Assembly (NCBI GenBank): GCA_964646625.1
Contig: CAZYHC010000011.1
Coordinates: forward strand, 1 to 64,000
DNA: 64,000 nt
DNA from: DAOULT01 sp964646625
GTDB lineage: Bacteria > Chloroflexota > Anaerolineae > CAZYHC01
Direction: 5' to 3'
Below the pieces are notes generated by a model. That model ran no database searches. It was given only the letters and a program-made list of their open reading frames with translations, and had not been told where the DNA came from. How positions within the stretch are numbered: the first letter of the stretch is position 1; every line of letters starts with the position of its first letter. Of this stretch, positions 59,264 through 64,000 are shown in pieces. The position numbers and the translations under genes are program-made.

Positions 59264-59461
59264 AGCCCCACTTCCTGGGGTGCGTCCAGGAATTTTGGCG
59301 ACTGCTCATAATATCTTATACTTTAGATAGCGCAGAGAACGGACTGGCACTTTGGCATTCTCGGAAGGAGCTTATACCTGGTGGGGCTTGTCGGGCCTGT
59401 TCGATGTTTGGGCTGCCCAAAATGAGACTATATTCCTATACAAAAAATCTAAAATTTGTGG

Positions 59462-59467
59462 TATAAT
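59462..59467 (+). promoter_or_regulatory. -10 box of mutM/fpg
   Basis: A consensus TATAAT lies 15 nt before the start codon; the likely -35 region is A-rich and weak. The leader would be about 10 nt, ending in GAGAGGA. Confidence 0.4.
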
Positions 59468-59482
59468 AGATGTGAGAGGACC

Positions 59483-60307
59483 ATGCCAGAACTGCCCGAA
59501 GTGGAAACCATTGTCAGAGGTTTGAGAGCGCCCCTTATCGGTCGATGTTTTACGGATATCCGGATCGAGTGGGATAACATGGTGGCTGCTCCTTCAGTGG
59601 AGGAGTTCAGGCCCCGGCTCGTGGGGCAGGAGATACAGGATGTAGGACGGCGGGGCAAATACCTGGTCTTCACCCTGTCGGGGGGCGATTATCTCATCAT
59701 CCACCTCAGGATGAGCGGCTGGCTGAGGGTCGAACCTGCCGAGAAAAAGGGCCATAGACACGATCGTATCGTTTTCAGCCTGGACGATGGGCAGGAGCTA
59801 CGTTTCAATAATATGCGCAAGTTGGGGCGGGTCTACCTGGTAGGGGATGCGGACCAGGTGGTGGGGCGGCTTGGCCCGGAGCCCCTGGAGGACGATTTCA
59901 CTCCACAGCGCTTGACCACCCTCCTGGCCCGCCGTTCAGGGGCGCTCAAACCGTTGCTTCTGAGCCAGGAATTTGTGGCTGGCATCGGCAACATCTACGC
60001 TGACGAAGCCCTTTTTGTGGCCGGTCTCCATCCTCAGCGCAGGGCCAACACCCTGACGGATAAGGAGATCGGGCGTCTGCATCAGGCCATTCGTTGGGTA
60101 CTGTGGCGGGGCATCGAAGAGCAGGGAACGACTTTCGACGGCCTCTATCGTAACACGGATGGAGAGCCGGGCCGGCATCAGGAGAACCTGGCGGTTTTCC
60201 GGCGGAATGGCGAGCGGTGTCCTCGTTGTGGAGAAACCATCCAACGCATCGTGGTAGGTGGCCGGGGGACGCATTTTTGCCCCCGCTGTCAGAAAATGGA
60301 GCCATGA
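59483..60307 (+). CDS. mutM: Formamidopyrimidine-DNA glycosylase
   Basis: This 274-residue protein starts MPELPEVETIVRGL, the invariant Pro2-Glu3 catalytic N-terminus, with KYLVFTLSGGDYLIIHLRMSG and the helix-two-turn-helix stretch VAGIGNIYADEALF. A C-terminal zinc finger has CPRCGETIQRIVVGGRGTHFCPRCQ (core CPRC and FCPRCQ). It removes oxidised purines such as 8-oxoguanine. The first Met must lie at the N-terminus, so ATG 59483 is right; an upstream in-frame start cannot be used. Confidence 0.96.
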   Translation: MPELPEVETIVRGLRAPLIGRCFTDIRIEWDNMVAAPSVEEFRPRLVGQEIQDVGRRGKYLVFTLSGGDYLIIHLRMSGWLRVEPAEKKGHRHDRIVFSLDDGQELRFNNMRKLGRVYLVGDADQVVGRLGPEPLEDDFTPQRLTTLLARRSGALKPLLLSQEFVAGIGNIYADEALFVAGLHPQRRANTLTDKEIGRLHQAIRWVLWRGIEEQGTTFDGLYRNTDGEPGRHQENLAVFRRNGERCPRCGETIQRIVVGGRGTHFCPRCQKMEP

Positions 60308-60385
60308 GGAGGGAGAAATCGAGGGCTGTAGGGACGCCTGCTGGCCTTGTGCCAGCGGGACTCAGGCAAAGAGACGGAGGGAATC

Positions 60386-61399
60386 ATGTTTTTAGGAGAG
60401 GCCGGTGCAAATCAATTACTTATATTATTGGTTGTTGGTATCGTTGGCATCGTTATCCTGATAGGGGCGTTGGTGGCCTACATTGTATTAGGCAGCCGGG
60501 AAAAGGAGAAAGAGGAAGGGTTGCTGGCCGCCGAACCCAGCGAGCTTGCCAAAAAAGAGACGCCAGAGCCAACGGATGATGACGGCCAGCCCTTTTTTGA
60601 AGTGATGCGTGTCTTGCGCGATAGAACTAATAACAACATCATCGTTGAGGTAGAGGGGCGGCGATATAAGCGCCTGGCGGATATAAGAGATGGCCGGGTA
60701 GGGCGGCGGATTGTGCAGACAGCCGCCGATTTGGTGAAATTCGCGGGCGTTATGGGAGTCAAGAGCGCCTCCTGGGCCGCCGATCTGAAGACCGAGTCTC
60801 CGGAACCGGCTGCTTCCCAATCTGCGCCGCTGCCCGATCAGGATAGAACGGTGCTCAAACCCCGACCCGAGGGAGGAATGCTCAGATTCATCGATAACCC
60901 CCCGCCTGAGGTCACGGAGGTCAGGCCCGCCGCACCCCAACCTCCGGCCAAAGAAGAGGAAAAGCCCGTCCGCCCCAAAGCAGTCCCCTCTCCGGCGGCC
61001 GATGTTCTTGCGCCCGAGACAGCGGAGTTCCTGAGTGACCCGGACCAACACGGTGTCCGGCCGCTGCCGAGGGCCAAAGCGCCAACGCTTCCTCCTTCTC
61101 CTCCGGAAATCCCGGACAAACCGAGCATCGGCGGCTTCTTCGGAAGAGCTTTCAAACCGGTGACCACTGCCCCAACGTCCCAGCCTTCCATGCTCGACGA
61201 GATAGAGGAGATTCTGCAACAGCTCATCGCCAAGGCTCCTTCTCCGCTGGGTAGAGAAATTCACGTCAGGACCGGGCCCAGCGGGGCGATACAGCTCGAC
61301 GTAGACGGCGTGCTTTATGACAGCGCCGATGAGGTTCCCGACGTGATAGCCAGGGAGTTGATCAAAACGGCGGTGAGACATTGGGAGAAGAGCCAGTGA
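60386..61399 (+). CDS. One-TM protein with two related cytoplasmic domains
   Basis: This 337-residue protein has a single membrane segment (residues about 11-38, LLILLVVGIVGIVILIGALV), a domain containing NNNIIVEVEGRRYKRLADIR and RRIVQTAADLVKFAGVMG, a long Pro-rich linker, and a C-terminal domain with GAIQLDVDGVLYDSADEVPD and ELIKTAVRHWEK. The two domains look homologous. The function is unknown. Ribosome site GGAGGG lies 8 nt upstream; an earlier frame opening at 60347 is not needed. A good terminator follows. Confidence 0.75.
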   Translation: MFLGEAGANQLLILLVVGIVGIVILIGALVAYIVLGSREKEKEEGLLAAEPSELAKKETPEPTDDDGQPFFEVMRVLRDRTNNNIIVEVEGRRYKRLADIRDGRVGRRIVQTAADLVKFAGVMGVKSASWAADLKTESPEPAASQSAPLPDQDRTVLKPRPEGGMLRFIDNPPPEVTEVRPAAPQPPAKEEEKPVRPKAVPSPAADVLAPETAEFLSDPDQHGVRPLPRAKAPTLPPSPPEIPDKPSIGGFFGRAFKPVTTAPTSQPSMLDEIEEILQQLIAKAPSPLGREIHVRTGPSGAIQLDVDGVLYDSADEVPDVIARELIKTAVRHWEKSQ

Positions 61400-61414
61400 T
61401 GGACGTTTGTAATT

Positions 61415-61445
61415 AAAGAGGGCTGCCGGGCAGCCCTCTTTTTTT
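61415..61445. terminator. Bidirectional terminator
   Basis: AAAGAGGGCTGC (61415-61426) and GCAGCCCTCTTT (61430-61441) form a perfect 12-bp stem with a 3-nt loop, followed by a T run to 61445. It serves the one-TM protein gene and, in reverse, the MBL-fold gene. Confidence 0.9.
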
Positions 61446-61465
61446 AAACGCAGATGGCAGCGGAT

Positions 61466-62302
61466 TTATTCCAGAGCTTCCACTTTGTATTGCCTTTCCT
61501 GCTCGCGCAGATAACCCAGCGGAATTTTGGTGTCGTGCTCAAAGATAAGGAGCGCCTCTTTCTCCAGCGCCCACCGCATGATACGGCGCTTGGTTTCGAT
61601 GGACTCCAGAGGCTCCACGTCGAAAGCCGCCACCCAGGCCAGACGCTCCATATTAGCGGTAAAGGGAGCCACCTCGCTCAGGTAGATGGCCGTCTTCCCT
61701 TCCGACTCGATGACCACGCTCTGATGGGCGCGAGTGTGGCCCCGCGTGATCACACACCGCACCTCGGAGGTAACACGGGTATCGCCATAAAGCAGACGCA
61801 GTTGCCCGTGTTCCTCCAGGGGCCTGAAATTATCGGCCAGATAGGTGCCCCGGGTGCGTTCGTTGGGATAACAGGCTTCGCTCCATTCCAGCCGCTGGAT
61901 CCAGTACTCGGCTCTGGGAAAAGTGGGCACGATCTCAGCGCCCCGCGGCACGGTGTTGCCGCCGCAGTGGTCGGAGTGAAGATGGGTATTGATGACCACC
62001 TCGATATCGGCGGGGAGCAGGCCCAGGGCCGCTAATTTTTCCAGCAGGTCGCCGTCCCGTTGCAGGTCGAAGACTTTGCGTTGTTTGTCAGATAGCTTGT
62101 TCCCCAGGCCGGTATTGACCAGGATGTTCTTACCTTCCGAACGAATAAGAAGACAATTGAGGGCGGTCGGCACGCGGTGAAGTTCGTCAGGCGGGATGAC
62201 CTTCTCCCACAACACTCTGGGCACCAGCCCAAAGGCCGCGCCGCCGTCCATCCAGCACAGGCCGTCGCTAACCATGTATAGTTCTGTGCTACCAAATTGC
62301 AC
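61466..62302 (-). CDS. Metallo-beta-lactamase-fold hydrolase
   Basis: This 278-residue protein has the MBL motif VINTHLHSDHCGGN, further ligands in TRGHTRAHQSVVIES, and KTAIYLSEVAPFTAN. Members hydrolyse thioesters, lactones, or act in RNA or glyoxalase pathways; the substrate cannot be predicted. It lies 39 nt downstream of the HicB-like gene on the same strand. The N-terminus MQFGSTELYMVSDG resembles lactonase-type relatives. Confidence 0.85.
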   Translation of the reverse strand: MQFGSTELYMVSDGLCWMDGGAAFGLVPRVLWEKVIPPDELHRVPTALNCLLIRSEGKNILVNTGLGNKLSDKQRKVFDLQRDGDLLEKLAALGLLPADIEVVINTHLHSDHCGGNTVPRGAEIVPTFPRAEYWIQRLEWSEACYPNERTRGTYLADNFRPLEEHGQLRLLYGDTRVTSEVRCVITRGHTRAHQSVVIESEGKTAIYLSEVAPFTANMERLAWVAAFDVEPLESIETKRRIMRWALEKEALLIFEHDTKIPLGYLREQERQYKVEALE

Positions 62303-62341
62303 TTTGGACTCCCCTGTAGCTCACTTATCAAACGTATACTT

Positions 62342-62563
62342 TCACATCACAACTCCGACCGTAGCAAGCTTGACTTTGCTCCTGGCCGGAATCTCTCGCC
62401 CCCGTTTACGGGCCACAAGCACCCAACCCTCGATAACGTCTTTGATATTAGCCAAAGCCTCTTCTTCAGTGTCTCCTTCAGAGACGCAGCCTGGCAGAGC
62501 AGGAACGATCACCATGTAACCTCCTTCTTCTGCCGGGATCAATACCACGTCGTATTCGATCAC
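62342..62563 (-). CDS. HicB-like antitoxin, without HicA partner
   Basis: This 73-residue protein has the HicB pattern: YDVVLIPAEEGGYMVIVPAL, GCVSEGDTEEEALANIKDVI, and ends with VKLATVGVVM. HicB normally pairs with a HicA toxin carrying a GT-x-x-H motif. No HicA frame lies on either side. It may be an orphan regulator or remnant. Confidence 0.75.
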   Translation of the reverse strand: MIEYDVVLIPAEEGGYMVIVPALPGCVSEGDTEEEALANIKDVIEGWVLVARKRGREIPARSKVKLATVGVVM

Positions 62564-62615
62564 AGTCAGCCTCCAATTCCGTTAGCTTGAACGCTGGCTT
62601 CAAGACCAGGTTATA

Positions 62616-62643
62616 GTACAATTCCGGGCGGGAGGGATTGTAC
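62616..62643. promoter_or_regulatory. Possible operator upstream of HicB gene
   Basis: GTACAAT (62616-62622) and ATTGTAC (62637-62643) are a perfect inverted repeat about 53 nt upstream of the HicB start codon, next to a TATAAC on the minus strand. HicB proteins often autoregulate; the link is inferred. Confidence 0.3.
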
Positions 62644-62799
62644 GTTTGTCCTTTGATAACATTATATCACTACCGCCTTCCAGCGGCCTTACAAAATGTC
62701 CTTCCGGCTTTCCAAAAACCTTCCAATTATCATCAGGCTCAGGACTCTCGGAAAGCCTGTCAGGGGGCGTACTTCCCTGAATCAGGATCAAAATCAGGA

Positions 62800-63354
62800 T
62801 CAGCAGGTTTTTTGTTGGCTTTTTGCCATCTCTGCGCCGCGCATCAGCACCCGCTTATTAGGTTCGATGATGTGCCGTCGCCGTTCGGGGAGGTGCGTAT
62901 CCAAAACCTGTTTGATGGATTCGAGAGAGACGATAGCCCTGGCCGCCAACAATGCGCCCAAAAGAGCCATGTTAGCCATCTTAACGTCGCCCTCCTGGTG
63001 GGCGATGTCGTTGGCCGGTATCTCGATCACGGTGATATCCTTGCGGGTCGGGCGGCGGTGTATCAGGGAGCTATTGAGCACCAACACTCCCCCGGGCTTG
63101 ATCAGCGGCTCGTATTTATCCATCGAAGGGGGATTCAGGGCAATGACCGCAGTGGGATTACGGATGATGGGCGAGCCCACAGGATCGTCGGAGATGACCA
63201 CCGTGCAATGGGCTGTGCCCCCCCGCATCTCTGGCCCATAGGACGGAATCCAGGTCACGTATTTGCCTTCTTCCAGGCCGGCGTAAGTCATCAGTTGACC
63301 GGCGAAAAGCGAGCCCTGCCCCCCAAAGCCGGAAATGATCACTTCTTCGTGCAT
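62800..63354 (-). CDS. 2-oxoacid:ferredoxin oxidoreductase, gamma subunit
   Basis: This 184-residue protein is the gamma subunit: MHEEVIISGFGGQGSLFAGQ, then VTWIPSYGPEMRGGTAHCTV and DPVGSPIIRNPTAVIALN. It forms part of a CoA-dependent 2-oxoacid decarboxylase transferring electrons to ferredoxin. The beta subunit lies 19 nt upstream. 2-oxoglutarate, 2-ketoisovalerate or pyruvate specificity cannot be told from this subunit. Confidence 0.92.
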   Translation of the reverse strand: MHEEVIISGFGGQGSLFAGQLMTYAGLEEGKYVTWIPSYGPEMRGGTAHCTVVISDDPVGSPIIRNPTAVIALNPPSMDKYEPLIKPGGVLVLNSSLIHRRPTRKDITVIEIPANDIAHQEGDVKMANMALLGALLAARAIVSLESIKQVLDTHLPERRRHIIEPNKRVLMRGAEMAKSQQKTC

Positions 63355-63373
63355 GTTCGGCTCTCCTTCGGTT

Positions 63374-64000
63374 TCACAGGTGGTTGACTTCGGCGGTGAC
63401 CTTGTAGTCCCCCAGGGGATAGTAGTGCAACATATTTTCTTCCATCCACTTGAGGGATTCCCTGGGAGTCATTCCCCAGTTGGTGGGACAGTTAGAGAGC
63501 ACCTCCACCAGGGAGAAACCCAGCCCGGCCATCTGCACCTTAAAAGCAGTCTTGACGGCCTTCTTCAGTCTCTTGATGCCGGCCGGATTGGTGGCTGTGC
63601 GTCGCACAATGTAAGCTGCGCCGGTTAGAGTGGATAGCAGTTCACACACTCGGATGGGCCAGCCGGCCAGGTGCACGTCCCGCCCGGTGGGCGTCGAGGT
63701 CGTCACCTGGTCGGGCAGGGTGGTGGGCGCCATCTGCCCGCCGGTCATGCCATAGATGGCATTGTTAACGAAAAAGACGGTGATGTTCTCTCCCCTGGTG
63801 GCGGCGTGCACGATCTCGGCGGTGCCGATGGCCGCCAGGTCGCCGTCGCCCTGATAGGTGAAGACCACCTTATCGGGTTGCACGCGTTTGAGGCCGGTGG
63901 CCATGGCCGGGGCCCGACCGTGAGCGGCCTCCCCAAAATCCATCTCAAAGTAGTTATAGGCCAGCACCGAACACCCCACCGGAGCGAGGCCAATGGTCTT
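63374..64000 (-). CDS. 2-oxoacid:ferredoxin oxidoreductase, beta subunit (partial)
   Basis: The gene runs off the right edge; 208 codons are visible. The TPP-binding region has FTYQGDGDLAAIGTAEIVHA and NNAIYGMTGGQMAPTTLP, with upstream KTIGLAPVGCSVLAYNYFEM. The end is YPLGDYKVTAEVNHL. It is the thiamine-diphosphate subunit pairing with the gamma subunit downstream; alpha and delta genes would lie beyond the window. The NCPTNWGMTPRESLKWMEEN segment is usual in KorB-like proteins. Confidence 0.92.
   Translation of the reverse strand, partial: KTIGLAPVGCSVLAYNYFEMDFGEAAHGRAPAMATGLKRVQPDKVVFTYQGDGDLAAIGTAEIVHAATRGENITVFFVNNAIYGMTGGQMAPTTLPDQVTTSTPTGRDVHLAGWPIRVCELLSTLTGAAYIVRRTATNPAGIKRLKKAVKTAFKVQMAGLGFSLVEVLSNCPTNWGMTPRESLKWMEENMLHYYPLGDYKVTAEVNHL

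Noticed and set aside
62600..62791. A 63-codon minus-strand frame before the HicB gene as a HicA partner
   Set aside because: It has no GT-x-x-H motif, no ribosome site and no HicA-like pattern.

Overview
The window is GC-rich (roughly 60%) bacterial chromosome, most likely from an uncultured Chloroflexota of the Anaerolineae type. This is an inference from several things: a large Ser/Thr kinase with a Thr/Pro-rich extracytoplasmic stalk, secreted beta-propeller proteins ending in a YLP-x-h-x-R/K-S-Y motif, an ileS-traR-lspA order, a T-box leader, GTG and TTG starts, and a DUF6883/DUF4926 pair. No rRNA gene or named marker fixes the taxon. Both ends are cut: a beta-propeller protein tail on the left and a 2-oxoacid:ferredoxin oxidoreductase beta subunit on the right.

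Left third (1-24 kb). A decayed surface-protein gene is followed by a molybdenum-cofactor operon (moeA, mobB, a small Cys4 acidic protein), dtd-dapA, a deoxynucleoside kinase with tandem promoters, and a DUF89 phosphatase behind a possible leader-peptide and hairpin region. Next come two tRNA genes (initiator Met and Leu-CAG) alternating with ftsB-like, peptide-binding and secG genes. A seven-bladed secreted propeller, a ChbG-type deacetylase, a 1013-residue FHA protein, a MoxR ATPase, a DUF6883/DUF4926 pair on an apparently leaderless transcript and a three-gene ABC export locus follow.

Middle (24-36 kb). This holds gap, a DinG-type helicase with fused exonuclease, two toxin-antitoxin loci (AbrB/RelE and MazF type), efp, a GNAT enzyme, an unusual 7TM-GAF-HTH membrane regulator, a three-S1-domain protein, an FtsK/SpoIIIE translocase and a DUF72 protein.

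Candidate new system (36.7-43.1 kb). A DUF2207-like membrane protein ends in a 55-residue tail with 13 Cys and 11 His, built from Cys-His-Ser-Ala repeats. Next to it is a small protein whose own HSACHSACVSSF tail is present in the DNA but put out of frame by a 4-bp TACC duplication. A secreted propeller follows, then a radical SAM/SPASM enzyme with an N-terminal PqqD-like domain. I read this as a probable peptide-modification (RiPP-like) locus in which the radical SAM enzyme acts on the CHSA tails. A perfect palindrome and a dispersed repeat flank it.

Right third (43-64 kb). This contains a coiled-coil/zinc-ribbon pair, the Ser/Thr kinase, an XdhC-family protein, an RluD-type pseudouridine synthase, a PAS protein, lspA, a TraR/DksA zinc-finger protein, and ileS. 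A T-box leader with an apparent AUC (Ile) specifier lies upstream of alaX, then an AT-rich membrane gene that looks inserted, then ileS. The rest is mutM/fpg, a one-TM protein, a metallo-beta-lactamase-fold protein, an orphan HicB-like antitoxin and two oxidoreductase subunits. Two dispersed repeat families recur: hairpins with AGGTGCCTGGCAC arms and about 140-bp MITE-like elements with GTCCAGgATTTTaGGC-type inverted ends.
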